A stretch of 64,000 bases of DNA from Plasmodium malariae (taxonomy: Eukaryota; Apicomplexa; Aconoidasida; Haemosporida; Plasmodiidae): positions 613,501 to 677,500 of the forward strand of contig NC_041777.1 in the NCBI RefSeq assembly GCF_900090045.1. The letters are read 5' to 3'. The notes under the pieces were generated by a model. It did not search any database. It was not told where the DNA came from and saw only the letters and a program-made list of their open reading frames with translations. This document shows positions 10,349 to 20,529 of the stretch, piece after piece. Position 1 is the stretch's first letter. Each line of letters opens with the position of its first letter. The translations under genes and the position numbers were made by a program.

Positions 10349-11362
10349 CTAAAAGTAGTTGCTGTGGAGGCTAGTCTCGATTTTTTTCAAGTGCGCTGTG
10401 AAATTTTTTCGGATGTTCTCATGTAGCAATTTCGAAGCTTGACATGCATACGATTTTGACAAATTAAAAAGCCCTCTTGAAATTCCTAGGTATTGTTTTA
10501 TTAATATATTTGATATCACTTTATGAAATTCTGGAGCAATGATAAAGCAAAAGGCACTACTACAGTAGAGATCTATTTCGCTGTTAAGGGGGTCAACTAT
10601 AATTTGGGGAATGTACCTTCCATCTCTTTGTTCATAAAAAAGCTTATGTTTGTGTAATTCGTATGCCGCTTCCCATTCATTGCGTACATCATCTTCTTTC
10701 CATTTATGTACTACTTCCCTTTCGCTGCTAACCTGGTCCAGGATGTGAATAGACAAGGAGCGCCTCTCCTCTATGTATGCTTTATATTTGGCCTGGTCAA
10801 CAATACCAATATTCACAGCAGCAATAACATAATTCAAACTAATATTATTATGGATGAAATTTAGCATAACTGAGTTTATTATACTTGATAAGATAAAAGT
10901 ACATTCACATAATATTTGAATCCTTATATTAAATAATTGAAATTTATACAAACTGTTATCAAGTATTTGCTCAAACATTTTTGTAATTAACTCTTCGAAC
11001 ATCTTCTCTCTTTCATTTCTGCATCCTTGTATATTTTTTATCCTTATGTTAAACTGCACTGACTCAACCCCTTTACTAAACATTAAATTGTTCGGTACTG
11101 GACCAATTAGCGTACTTGTTACTATACTGCTCATACCGTTACCAAGTAATATTTTTTTACTCGATTCGACTAAATCATAATTCTGCTCTCCTCCAATTAT
11201 TGTACTTATCGTATTATTTGTGTTCTTACTATATACTTCTGGGTTTATATTTCCACTAATATATTTGCATGTTTTGTTGTACTCATTTATTTCATCTATA
11301 TCCACATGCACCGGTAATACAAAATCGAAGTTCCGGTTGTCTATCCTTTTCTCTATAAGCAT
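10349..11362 (-). CDS. RNase PH-fold exosome core subunit (RRP46/MTR3/RRP41 type)
   Basis: Single exon, 337 residues. The exosome degrades and trims RNA from the 3' end in nucleus and cytoplasm, and its barrel is built from RNase PH-like proteins. Visible family features are a variant of the central Glu-Arg motif (KNIQGCRNEREKMFEELI), the strand LFNIRIQILCECTFILSSI followed by an Asn-containing helix in place of the usual ADGG-CNA motif, a conserved IAAVNIGIVD segment, and a C-terminal amphipathic helix (YACQASKLLHENIRKN) like the RRP46 tail. The phosphorolytic residues are not preserved, so it should be structural. Which subunit is unclear; RRP46 is my first choice because of the C-terminal helix. 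Same strand as S12, which lies downstream across a satellite. Confidence 0.6.
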   Translation of the reverse strand: MLIEKRIDNRNFDFVLPVHVDIDEINEYNKTCKYISGNINPEVYSKNTNNTISTIIGGEQNYDLVESSKKILLGNGMSSIVTSTLIGPVPNNLMFSKGVESVQFNIRIKNIQGCRNEREKMFEELITKMFEQILDNSLYKFQLFNIRIQILCECTFILSSIINSVMLNFIHNNISLNYVIAAVNIGIVDQAKYKAYIEERRSLSIHILDQVSSEREVVHKWKEDDVRNEWEAAYELHKHKLFYEQRDGRYIPQIIVDPLNSEIDLYCSSAFCFIIAPEFHKVISNILIKQYLGISRGLFNLSKSYACQASKLLHENIRKNFTAHLKKIETSLHSNYF

Positions 11363-12680
11363 TCTTCACACATGGGTAGGATAACAAAATGATGGGAAGA
11401 AGACGCAGGATTGCAAAAGGGATATATACACACGAAAAAAAAAAAAAAAAAAAAAGAAGAGCAGCAAAGAGAAGAGAAATGCAATATATACTAAATATAG
11501 CACTAGTAGTGGTATCTTCAATATACGCGAGTAACTACGTACTCTATACTACTTCTTACATGTACGTGTATAATATTCTCTCTCGCGTGGGCTCAAGGAG
11601 GGGCTTCTCGAAGGGTTTCTCTTTTCTACTACCTATGTACTCCGCAGTACCCTCTGCCAACTTACGAACGAGATTCAAAGCAGGAAAAACACATGTACAT
11701 ATGCATGTAATTATGTAGTTATTATTTTGTGTACTTAGGCCTTCATGTTCTTGATCCTTCATGTACGTACGTATGTATATTACCAAGTTCTTCCGAACCA
11801 CTTAAAACTGTAGAAGGCCCAAGGGTCCAAGGGACATACGAGTAAGATGAGAAAAAATAAGGAAAAAAAAATAAATACATAAAAACAAAAATGAGTAAAA
11901 CAAAATAGGGTAAAACAAAGTAGGGTAAAACAAAGTAGGGTAAAACAAAGTAGGGTAAAACAAAGTAGGGTAAAACAAAGTAGGGTAAAACAAAGTAGGG
12001 TAAAGCAGAGTAAAACAAAATAGAATGGAATATAACAGGATAAAATAAAATAATGTAAAAAAATAAAAAATAAAATTCTTTACGCCATACGTCAGTCCCT
12101 GACTTCTCCAAAATATGTATTCCACGAGTTAAAAAAAAAAAAAAAAAAAAAGAAAGTTGCTTATCATAAAGAAAAACAAGAAAAGAGGCATCTAAGTCGT
12201 GCATATGTATATTTGTATGCATACAATTTGCACCCGTAACGCAAGTACACTTCTCCGCATGCCAGCGCGTTGCTGTTTATCTGGAGTAGAGCCAAATTTG
12301 GGTCAAATAACATGCGAAAAAAATTTTTTTTTTTCCCATTTTTTCTTATTTGTTTTTCCCATTTTTTCCTAATTGTTTTTTCCATTTTTTCCGATTTGTT
12401 TTTTCCATTTTTTCCGATTTGTTTTTTCCATTTTTTCCGATTTGTTTTTTCCATTTTTTCCGATTTGTTTTTTCCATATTTTCTGATTTTTTTTTTTTTT
12501 CATTTTTTCCGATTTGTTTTTTCCATATTTTCTGATTTTTTTTTCTCGTTTTTACGTTTCCTGTTTCCATTCCACCCAGCATCTTAACATATGAAGAATA
12601 ACTCGATAATGCTAGGACTCCATTTTAACTTTTGAGACATGAAAAGAAGAGACTTGTGTAGCAAATATGAATGGTAGAAG
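11363..12680. other. Divergent promoter region with two minisatellites
   Basis: Lies between the minus-strand exosome gene and the plus-strand PPCS gene. Contains a 15-bp array (GTAAAACAAAGTAGG units, 11897-12005) and a 24-bp T-rich array (TTTTTTCCGATTTG core, 12340-12540). The reading frames through these are repeat translations. The rest is AT-rich with no gene seen. Confidence 0.6.
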
Positions 12681-14732
12681 ATGTATTTTTCTGAGTACCC
12701 AGACTTTTTCTCAGCCAAATTAAGGCCAAAAAATCTGGATAAAATTTTAAAGCAATTGGAAGAAGGATTTATCCAAAGAAGTTTAAAGGACAATGATACA
12801 ACTAATACGAACGAGCGGATTATAGTGATAACGTCTGGTGGTACCAAAGTGCCACTTGAAAAAGTGGACGTGAGGAACATGGACAATTTTTCAACGGGTA
12901 GGAGAGGATCACGTATGTGTGAGTACTTTTTGAGGAAAAATTATAGAGTTGTTTTCCTCCATCGGAGTGGTTCTTTCACTCCTTTTGAAAATCATTTACG
13001 ATGTTTTTCATCCATTGACAGTGTTACAATTGGGAATAACAGGAATGATAGGAAGGATACAAAGGATAGGGATGATCGGGATGATAGGAATGATACAAAG
13101 GATAGGAATGATAGGAATGATGCAAAGGATAGAAACTATAGGAATGATGCAAAGGATAATGGTAGTAGCATTAGTAGCAATAGTGGTAGTAGCAGTCACA
13201 GTGGTTGGAACAACCGGAGAGACTGCATCATGTTCAATCTGAGTGCATCAGATAACAGGCTACTCCTAAACGATATCTTGGACTACAATAAATATAAAAA
13301 AAATCTTTTCTGCGTTTCGTTTGAAACTATTTTTGATTATGCTTTTTACTTAATTGAAATATGCAATTTGTTAAATGAAAATGTGAAGGGCTCCCAACTG
13401 TGTAGTGTGGACTCTATCACAGACAAACAAGGGGAAAAGGAAAAGTTTCGTAGTGCTAGTAATGGTGCTAGCAATGGTGCTAGCAATGGTGGTGGTACTA
13501 GTGATAGTACTATCTTAGAACGAGTATATCTTGAGGTGAAGGCCATCCTAAACGAGGTGATCTTGCTGGTAACACATGATGAAGGGAATACCGAATCGAA
13601 GGCGAGTGTACGAGTTGACAGAGGACAGGCATCTCAGCTGATATTCAGTTTGACGTCATTTGGATTGGATTCATTTAGCAAGAACATGGATGTGGTAACA
13701 GATGGGATAACAGATGTGGTAACAGATGTGGTAACAGATGTGGTAACAGATGGGGTAACAGATGGGATAACAGATGGGGTAACAGATGGGATAACAGATG
13801 GGGTAACAGATGGGATAACAGATGGGGTAACAGATGGGATAACAGATGGGGTAACAGATGGGATAACAGATGGGGTAACAGATGGGATAACAGATGGGGT
13901 AACAGATGGGATAACAGATGTGGTAACAGATGGGGTAACGGATGTGGTAACATATGGGGTAACGGATGTGGTAACAGATGTGGTAACAGATGTGGTAACA
14001 CATGGGGTAACGGATGGAGTAACGGTAGAGAATCTACTCGCCGACGTGCGAATCTTCTTTAAATACATTATTTTCATTTTGAATGACCTGCTTTGTAAAG
14101 AAGATGAGTGCATTTTAGAGCAACGTATTGTTCAAGGCGTAATTATACCGAAAGCACTTTCTTTTATTAATAAACTTGAAAGTTGTATGGGGAAATGCAC
14201 GCACAACATATCTGATGAGGGTAGAAGCAAAAGAAATAAGCATAGTATTGCACATACTGATCAAGGTACAAATATAGATGAAGCGGAACAATCATGTGCC
14301 CCCACAAACTTAAAAATATATACACGTGAACAACGCCATTTAGTTATCTTGTGTGCTGCTGCAAGTGACTTTTATATACCATATAACCAATTAAGTGAAA
14401 CCAAAATTGATAGCAACATGAATCGAACACTTCATTTTTGTATGATGTTAACACCAAAAATGTATAAAATAATAAGGAAATATTTTCCCTATCTAAATCT
14501 ATGCATTTTTAAGTTAGAAGATAATGAAAAAAAGTTAATACAAAAAGCAAATGAAAGAATACAGTATGCAGATTTATTAATTGCCAATATACTGAATCAG
14601 AGATACGATTTTGTTTATGTTTTTAAAGAGAAGCACAATTATGTCTTATTAAAAAGATGTACCTCCAAACCCATTGAAAATGATATTTGCCATTACATCT
14701 GTGGACATTTCAATTTTGCCATAAAGGACTGA
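12681..14732 (+). CDS. PPCS: Phosphopantothenoylcysteine synthetase
   Basis: Joins cysteine to 4'-phosphopantothenate in coenzyme A synthesis, probably in the cytosol. Single exon, 683 residues, about twice the size of eukaryotic PPCS. The N-terminal Rossmann core shows IIVITSGGTKVPLEKVDVR, then NMDNFSTGRRGSRMCEYFL and VVFLHRSGSFTPF, all diagnostic of the eukaryotic form. The C-terminal core resumes with VILCAAASDFYIPY, KIDSN, FKLEDNE and ADLLIANILNQR. Between them (about residues 115-560) lie several low-complexity insertions: an Arg/Asp-rich repeat (13045-13160), Ser/Asn tracts, and a long VTDG/ITDG array (13687-14025). The catalytic elements on both sides look intact. The start at 12681 places the core close to the N-terminus, as usual. 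Confidence 0.92.
   Translation: MYFSEYPDFFSAKLRPKNLDKILKQLEEGFIQRSLKDNDTTNTNERIIVITSGGTKVPLEKVDVRNMDNFSTGRRGSRMCEYFLRKNYRVVFLHRSGSFTPFENHLRCFSSIDSVTIGNNRNDRKDTKDRDDRDDRNDTKDRNDRNDAKDRNYRNDAKDNGSSISSNSGSSSHSGWNNRRDCIMFNLSASDNRLLLNDILDYNKYKKNLFCVSFETIFDYAFYLIEICNLLNENVKGSQLCSVDSITDKQGEKEKFRSASNGASNGASNGGGTSDSTILERVYLEVKAILNEVILLVTHDEGNTESKASVRVDRGQASQLIFSLTSFGLDSFSKNMDVVTDGITDVVTDVVTDVVTDGVTDGITDGVTDGITDGVTDGITDGVTDGITDGVTDGITDGVTDGITDGVTDGITDVVTDGVTDVVTYGVTDVVTDVVTDVVTHGVTDGVTVENLLADVRIFFKYIIFILNDLLCKEDECILEQRIVQGVIIPKALSFINKLESCMGKCTHNISDEGRSKRNKHSIAHTDQGTNIDEAEQSCAPTNLKIYTREQRHLVILCAAASDFYIPYNQLSETKIDSNMNRTLHFCMMLTPKMYKIIRKYFPYLNLCIFKLEDNEKKLIQKANERIQYADLLIANILNQRYDFVYVFKEKHNYVLLKRCTSKPIENDICHYICGHFNFAIKD
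13687..14025 (+). repeat. VTDG/ITDG coding repeat inside PPCS
   Basis: About 28 units of 12 bp (GTAACAGATGGG and GATAACAGATGG type) arranged as 24-bp doublets encoding alternating VTDG and ITDG, with VVTD variants at both ends. Edges are degenerate and the middle nearly perfect, as expected from recent expansion. Open frames on the minus strand here are mirror images of the repeat. Confidence 0.95.
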
Positions 14733-15020
14733 ATGGGGGAGAGGTATACGGACAAGCAGAACTGTATAAGGAGCTCTTCTACTTTCTGCTTAACCATATT
14801 CTTATGCTTAAAAAAGAAAAAGTGTTATATACACCTGTTTAATTATGCTATTTTACAATATTATTAATAAAATGTTTATCAGTGTTATGCACAAACGAAA
14901 CTATGCTGATTTTATGAATTTTTCCTTTATATAGGCGTAAATTCGTAAGGGAAATGCTTCGTTTTTGTTTGTGTTACTTTGTGTTTCTTAGATTTTTTTT
15001 TTTTTTTTTTTTTTTGTTCA

Positions 15021-15459
15021 TTAGACTGACAGGGAATAACATTTTTGCCTGTATATATAATCTATTGAGTTGGAAAAAGCGCCGAAAAACGAATAAACAC
15101 ATATGTATGAATGTATTTATGTGCATACATATATATACAGATAGGTATATTTATGTATATATACACCCCTTCTTCGCACAACAACTTTACTATCCTTGAA
15201 TGGATAACTAAAGTCCTTGCATGTTGCGCATACTGTTTGCATGCATACATGTACACAGGTATACATGATAGGGAAACAAACATAGATGGATCCTACCAGC
15301 AAAATGGTGTAATAACACAAAGGGGATATTCCCTAATAGGCGTAAATCTATGCATTTCCTCTGATATTTGTTTTTATATTACGATCGTCATAATTTTACA
15401 CATGTAGATTGCCTTTGCGCTCAACTAGGACGCGCACATATAGACAAGCACATACATAC

Positions 15460-15529
<70 letters not shown>

Positions 15530-15749
15530 ATGTTGATGCATTTTTTTGTACATATGTATATAAACATATACACTTACACATGCATATCGACTAACGTGGC
15601 ACTACGCTACAACGCTTAATTGCCCCTATTTTATTACACGTTAATGGTGTACACATATGTATATATATTTATATGTGTTGACGTATTTACATATGTTAGC
15701 ATGTACTTCTTTCAGCAAAGGTATAGTTTAACACCCTACTTATATTCAT
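15021..15749 (-). CDS. Tiny Cys-containing basic protein, five exons, about 77 residues, unknown function
   Basis: Not recognised. Exons 15749-15707, 15625-15606, 15360-15297, 15232-15167 and 15061-15021 join with consistent phase and GT-AG borders, ending in TAA. The start is [14 protein letters not shown], a plausible mitochondrial presequence. The body contains [27 protein letters not shown] and [17 protein letters not shown]. The CxxC and the later Cys could bind a metal. Basic charge, size and presequence-like start suggest an organellar ribosomal or assembly protein (inference). The 20-base second exon rests on phase alone. An alternative frame through the last two introns ([12 protein letters not shown]) is also open but needs an unsupported exon 1. 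Lies 290 bp downstream of PPCS on the opposite strand. Confidence 0.4.
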
Positions 15750-17250
15750 TTATAAAGCGTACTTTTATCTTCTTACCAATCTACTTAAATGAGAAAAAGA
15801 AAAACAAAAAAAAAAAAAAAAATATACACACCTTATTAAAGAAGGTTGGTTGTACAGACTTAAAAAAATATATTAACGAGTCAGGAAAAAAAAAAAAAAA
15901 AAAAAAAAAAAAAGGAAAGGAAAGGAAAGAAAAGAAAAGAAAAGAGATAAGAAGAGATGAGAAGAGATGAGAAGAGGATGTAACCCCCTCCCCACATCAT
16001 ACTATTTTGTTTTGTACGTCAAAAATATCGACGTAAAAATAAAAAAATAAAATAAAAATTAAAATTTGACTACGTGAAAAAGGAAATAATTTAAACTGAA
16101 CGGATGAATGAGGGAAGTCGCTTTAACTTCCAAACTTCAAGGCAGATGGTAATTCTTGTAAAGGCACATACTTCACTGTGTGCTTAACTAACATTTTATA
16201 AAATTATAAATATATATATATATATATATATGCACATATGCCTTTATGAATATAATATATTATTTACGTATTATGTATGCTCCTGCGAATATATGGGGTT
16301 TTACCATTTAGGAGGAAAAAATTAATATAATAAAAAAAGAACACAACAATATGGAAGAACAAAATAAGCCAGTGAAATATGCTATAATAAATTGAACAAA
16401 AAACTTAATAAAAATGTAGAATAATAAAAAAACAAGATAACCGAATAACGGCATTGCAAAACGGTAAAACGATACAATAACAAAGTGCATATTTTTTTTT
16501 TTTTTTTTTTTTTTTGCTTCCCTTTTTTTACGTGCTTTACGTCCATATAGGTATAAGCAATAATAATGTAAGGTCCCATATCACCACCTTTAAAAATAAT
16601 TTAAAAAAAAAAAAAAAAAAAAAATAGAAGGAAAAAAGAGGCATTTCATTATATATATATATATAAATATATATATATGTACGTGTATAGGTACATCTAT
16701 ACATATATGCACAGAATTTATGGAAGAATAATTATTATAAATGTACGCTCAGCAAAATAAAATCTAATTTATATGCATAATACATAAATATATGCATATA
16801 TATATATGTATACATTTATATATTTACATATACGTAAGTATATATTTACATATACGTAAGTATATATTTACATATACGTAAGTATATATTTACATATACG
16901 TATGTATATAGATAAATGCTTCTTCTTTTTTTTTTTTTTGTGTTTATGTTCTTCCTTACATTTTTAACTTCTATATTCCATTAATGAGTCAATAGAAGGG
17001 TGAAGCAAAAAAAGAAAAAAAAGAGAGAAGCAGAAGGAAAGAAGAAGAAAAGAGGCAGAAAGAAAGAGGCAGAAAGAAAGAAGCAAAAGGAAAGAAGCAA
17101 AAGGAAAGAAGCAAAAGGAAAGAAGCAAAAGGAAAGAAGCAAAAGGAAAGAAGCAAAAGGAAAGAAGCAAAAAGAAGAAAAAGGAAACAGAAGGGAAAAA
17201 AATAAGTATAAGAAAATAAAAAGGAAAAAAAAAAAAAAAAAAAAAAAAAG
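15750..17250. other. Intergenic region with TATACGTAAG repeats, no gene seen
   Basis: Contains poly-A/T runs, (TA)n, a 22-bp array (TATTTACATATACGTAAGTA units, 16810-16910) and a purine-rich block (16985-17240: GGAAAGAAGCAAAA units) directly upstream of the U2AF start. The purine block is open in two frames on the plus strand, but the U2AF ATG follows a 29-base poly-A that ends it. Probably the U2AF promoter and leader. Confidence 0.55.
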
Positions 17251-20200
17251 ATGGGTACATCGGAAAAGAAGCAGTACCGCAGCTCGAGCGAAAATAATAG
17301 TTCCAATGATAACTCGTCAGATGAGGAGCAAGAAAAGAAAAAAAAGTTAATAGCAAGGGGAAGGGAAAAAGGACGAGAAAAAGAAAAAGAGAAGGATAGA
17401 GATAGAGATAGAGATAGGGACAGGGAAAAAAGGAAAAAGATGAGACTCGAAAGGGACGGGGAAATAATGAAGGAGGAAATATGCAAAGACGACAAGGATC
17501 AGGATAAAGACCAGATGAAGGAAAGAAGGAAAAACGACGAAACAAAAAGAAAAAAACGTGAAGAAAGTTCATGTAATGGAAGTAAAAAGAAAAAGAAAAA
17601 AAAAAGAACAAACCACGGGGAAGAATATGATAAGGAACGTAACAATGATGAACTTAACAATGATAAACTTAATGATGAACTTAACAATGATGAACTTAAC
17701 AATGATGCTCGTAATAATTATTATGTTAATCATAGCAATGACGCTCTTGCCAACGGGAGTAGCGGCAGCGAATGTAACTCATATGAGAATAAAGAGTATG
17801 AAATGTTGATAGATGAAAAAGCACATAAAGGTAAGAAACGAAATGATAGAGATAGAAGTACAAATGGACAATCTGATGCGAGCAGTACGTTAGTAAGAAC
17901 CAAAAGGAATAACAGAGAAAGCAGTGAAAGGTTAAAGAAAAAAAAAAAGAAACGAGATAGAAGCAGTGAATATAAAATTAAAGGTTCCTATGCGGATGTC
18001 GAGATACGTATGAGGAGCAAACATAGGTATAGAAGTTTGGAAAGAAAAATGAATGAAAAACGTAAAGAAAGAAGAGTGGAAAGGAGAGAAGAAAGGAGGA
18101 GTAGCAGCGGTGTGGGATATAGCAGTAGTGATGGTAAGAGCAACTCGAATGGAAGTACAGCTAGCAGTACTAATGAACACAGAATAGATGGTATAACTAG
18201 GGGCAGAGTTAGAAGTAGAAGTAGGGGAAGAAGCGGGGACCGAGTTAGAAGTAGAAGTAGGGGAAGAAGCGGGGACCGAGTTAGAAGTAGAAGTAGGGGA
18301 AGAAGTGGGGACCGAGTTAGAAGTAGAAGTAGGGGAAGAAGTGGGGACCGAGTTAGAAGTAGAAGTAGGGGAAAGAGTGAGGAAAGAAGGAAACGGAAAC
18401 GAAGAAGAGGGAGAAGCAGCACAGAAAGAACGTCGAGGAGGCATAGGTATCATAGGAGTAGTAGTGAACGAAGAAGCTCGGAAAGAAGGCATAGTAGTAG
18501 ATCTAGAAGAAGAAGAAGAAGAAGAGTATCAGGAGTAATAGAAGTAAGAAGACGACACGATGAAGAGAAAAATAAAAATTATAAATTTGATTCTCCACCA
18601 GATTCTGCTGATGATGAGGGGGATAAGAAATCCAGTAGAAATAATTTCTCATCTGGAACAAAGAATAATGTGAGTTTGTTCAGTAACAGTGTGGGTGGTG
18701 ATGCAATACTAAATAATACGAATATAGTAACTGCAAGTAATGATATATCAGTTAGTCAAGCGAGCAATTCTAATAATAATATTGAAAATTTAATACAAAC
18801 TTTAAATAGTAATATTATGAACAACTGTACGACTAGTTCACCTTGTAGTATTCTTAGTACTATTAATAGTAACCTAAGTACAAATACATTGCTAAGTGAT
18901 GCTACAACTACGTTAGCTAGTAATTTACTTCTAGACAGTAGTAGGAATAAACTATTAGATGAGAAGGGATTATTACTAAACCAGTCTAAATTAAATATAC
19001 TATTGAATAGTCAGTTAAAGTTAAATAATCAGTCTTTACAACAGTTGTATAAAAGTGCATTAAATTTAAATGATTTATGTCTGTCGTCTTTAGATGCTAC
19101 TGCTGAGAAGACGGCTAGAGAGTTATATGTAGGAAATATACCACAGCATATAGATGTACAACAAATAGTGAAATTTCTAAATACATGTTTATTAATCTTA
19201 TATAATAAAGAAAATGATAATGAAAATATTTGTTTAAAAGCATGTATAAGAGGTGATACTCACTATGCGTTTGTTGAGTTTAGAAATTTACAAGACACAT
19301 CTAACTGTATGTTATTAAATGGAATAAATTTCTATGGTAATAATCTAAGAATAGGTAGACCTAAAACCTTCCCTACTGAGTTAACTAATCTTATACCCCC
19401 AGCAACTATACCAGTTATAGATAATTATTATCTTTCTCAAGGGCTCTTAGGATTAAAAGCCTTTTCAATAATTAACCAGAATGAAGGAAAAGTAAAAAAT
19501 GATTATCATCTACCAATGAATATGATAAATTTACAAAAATTATGTGCTTCAAATATATCAAAGAGTAATGAAACGAGTAAAATAAAAGAACTTTTAGAAG
19601 CTTTTGGTGAAATAAAAAATTTAGAATTTTTCGAAGGAGAAGAATTTTCAGATACATACATCTGCTTAGTTGAATATACTAGTGCCGAAAATGCTATTCA
19701 AGCACATAAAATTTTAAATCAAAATACTAGTTATAAAATACAGTTTGAGTATGAAATACTGAATGACCCTGTTATTAATAAACTAGTAAAAAAAAAATAT
19801 TTGAAATCTGAGAATTCTATTCTTTCTCAACAGATTCCTACTAAAGCGGTTGTACTTAACAAAATTGCTACATTCGATGAACTATCTGACACAAGTGAAT
19901 ATAAAGATATAAAGGAGGATATAAAGATCGAATGTGAGAAGTATGGAACCGTAGTCGAAATTGTGCTCCCAGTCTTCTCGAGGGATACATACGACTACTT
20001 GCTGAGGGTTAAGCGCAGCCATGGGGGGAGTGAAGCAGTGGAAAAGCAGAAAGAAGCGGAAGATGAGAAGCACAAAGTGGATGTGGCAGATTCTGCAGAT
20101 TCGGCAGATATGACAGATGTGGCAGTTAATTTCAAGCGAAAGGGGGAAGCACCTCCAGTGTGTATGGGCGAGGGGAAGATGGAAAATCCGAATGGAGATG

Positions 20201-20529
20201 GGCACAGCATAGTGGAAGACAGCACAAAAGAGAACCAGGGGGATCTTCCAAATGATGACTTGACCCATCCGAACTATGATCTCACATCTATTGGGTGTGC
20301 ATTCATCTATTTTGAAAATATTGAATCAGCTACAAAAGCAAGGAAAGAGTTGAGCGGTCGAAAATTCGGAGCGAACATCATTGAAGCAAATTATTACAGC
20401 GAAAAGAAATTTTTAATGAAAAATTTTAAAAACGTAAAGTACAATTTTAAGAAATCCCATTCGTCTCTTTTCAATGTGAATCTGAAGCTGGGAAACTACT
20501 CTTATTCGGACTGCTCGGAGGATGACTAG
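17251..20529 (+). CDS. U2AF2: U2AF large subunit (U2AF65), pre-mRNA splicing factor
   Basis: Binds the polypyrimidine tract at the 3' splice site and recruits U2 snRNP in the nucleus. Single exon, 1092 residues, more than twice the animal protein. Residues 1-430 are a Lys/Arg/Ser-rich RS region, including tandem VRSRSRGRSGDR units. RRM1 begins near residue 620 with ARELYVGNIPQHI and includes YAFVEFRNLQD. RRM2 (about 760-840) is degenerate. The C-terminal UHM (about 865-1070) shows SEYKDIKEDIKIECEKYG and GCAFIYFENIESATKA, split by an acidic low-complexity insert of about 100 residues; the RKFG in place of the usual RXF loop motif is retained. Domain order RS-RRM-RRM-UHM makes the call firm. 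The short poly-T to AG distances seen in this window are what this factor reads. Confidence 0.93.
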   Translation: MGTSEKKQYRSSSENNSSNDNSSDEEQEKKKKLIARGREKGREKEKEKDRDRDRDRDREKRKKMRLERDGEIMKEEICKDDKDQDKDQMKERRKNDETKRKKREESSCNGSKKKKKKKRTNHGEEYDKERNNDELNNDKLNDELNNDELNNDARNNYYVNHSNDALANGSSGSECNSYENKEYEMLIDEKAHKGKKRNDRDRSTNGQSDASSTLVRTKRNNRESSERLKKKKKKRDRSSEYKIKGSYADVEIRMRSKHRYRSLERKMNEKRKERRVERREERRSSSGVGYSSSDGKSNSNGSTASSTNEHRIDGITRGRVRSRSRGRSGDRVRSRSRGRSGDRVRSRSRGRSGDRVRSRSRGRSGDRVRSRSRGKSEERRKRKRRRGRSSTERTSRRHRYHRSSSERRSSERRHSSRSRRRRRRRVSGVIEVRRRHDEEKNKNYKFDSPPDSADDEGDKKSSRNNFSSGTKNNVSLFSNSVGGDAILNNTNIVTASNDISVSQASNSNNNIENLIQTLNSNIMNNCTTSSPCSILSTINSNLSTNTLLSDATTTLASNLLLDSSRNKLLDEKGLLLNQSKLNILLNSQLKLNNQSLQQLYKSALNLNDLCLSSLDATAEKTARELYVGNIPQHIDVQQIVKFLNTCLLILYNKENDNENICLKACIRGDTHYAFVEFRNLQDTSNCMLLNGINFYGNNLRIGRPKTFPTELTNLIPPATIPVIDNYYLSQGLLGLKAFSIINQNEGKVKNDYHLPMNMINLQKLCASNISKSNETSKIKELLEAFGEIKNLEFFEGEEFSDTYICLVEYTSAENAIQAHKILNQNTSYKIQFEYEILNDPVINKLVKKKYLKSENSILSQQIPTKAVVLNKIATFDELSDTSEYKDIKEDIKIECEKYGTVVEIVLPVFSRDTYDYLLRVKRSHGGSEAVEKQKEAEDEKHKVDVADSADSADMTDVAVNFKRKGEAPPVCMGEGKMENPNGDGHSIVEDSTKENQGDLPNDDLTHPNYDLTSIGCAFIYFENIESATKARKELSGRKFGANIIEANYYSEKKFLMKNFKNVKYNFKKSHSSLFNVNLKLGNYSYSDCSEDD
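18206..18375 (+). repeat. RS-domain coding repeat, 36-bp units
   Basis: About 4.5 copies of a 36-bp unit encoding VRSRSRGRSGDR in the U2AF RS region, almost identical at DNA level, including synonymous sites. Confidence 0.92.

Noticed and set aside
9739..10374. Several overlapping long open frames on both strands
   Set aside because: They are translations of the TATAC/GCATAT satellite, whose period is a multiple of three; the composition is only Y, I, H, T, C, L or M, K, S and there is no conserved start or stop context.
13634..14113. Minus-strand frames of SVTP and CYPI repeats
   Set aside because: Mirror of the VTDG/ITDG repeat inside the PPCS coding sequence.
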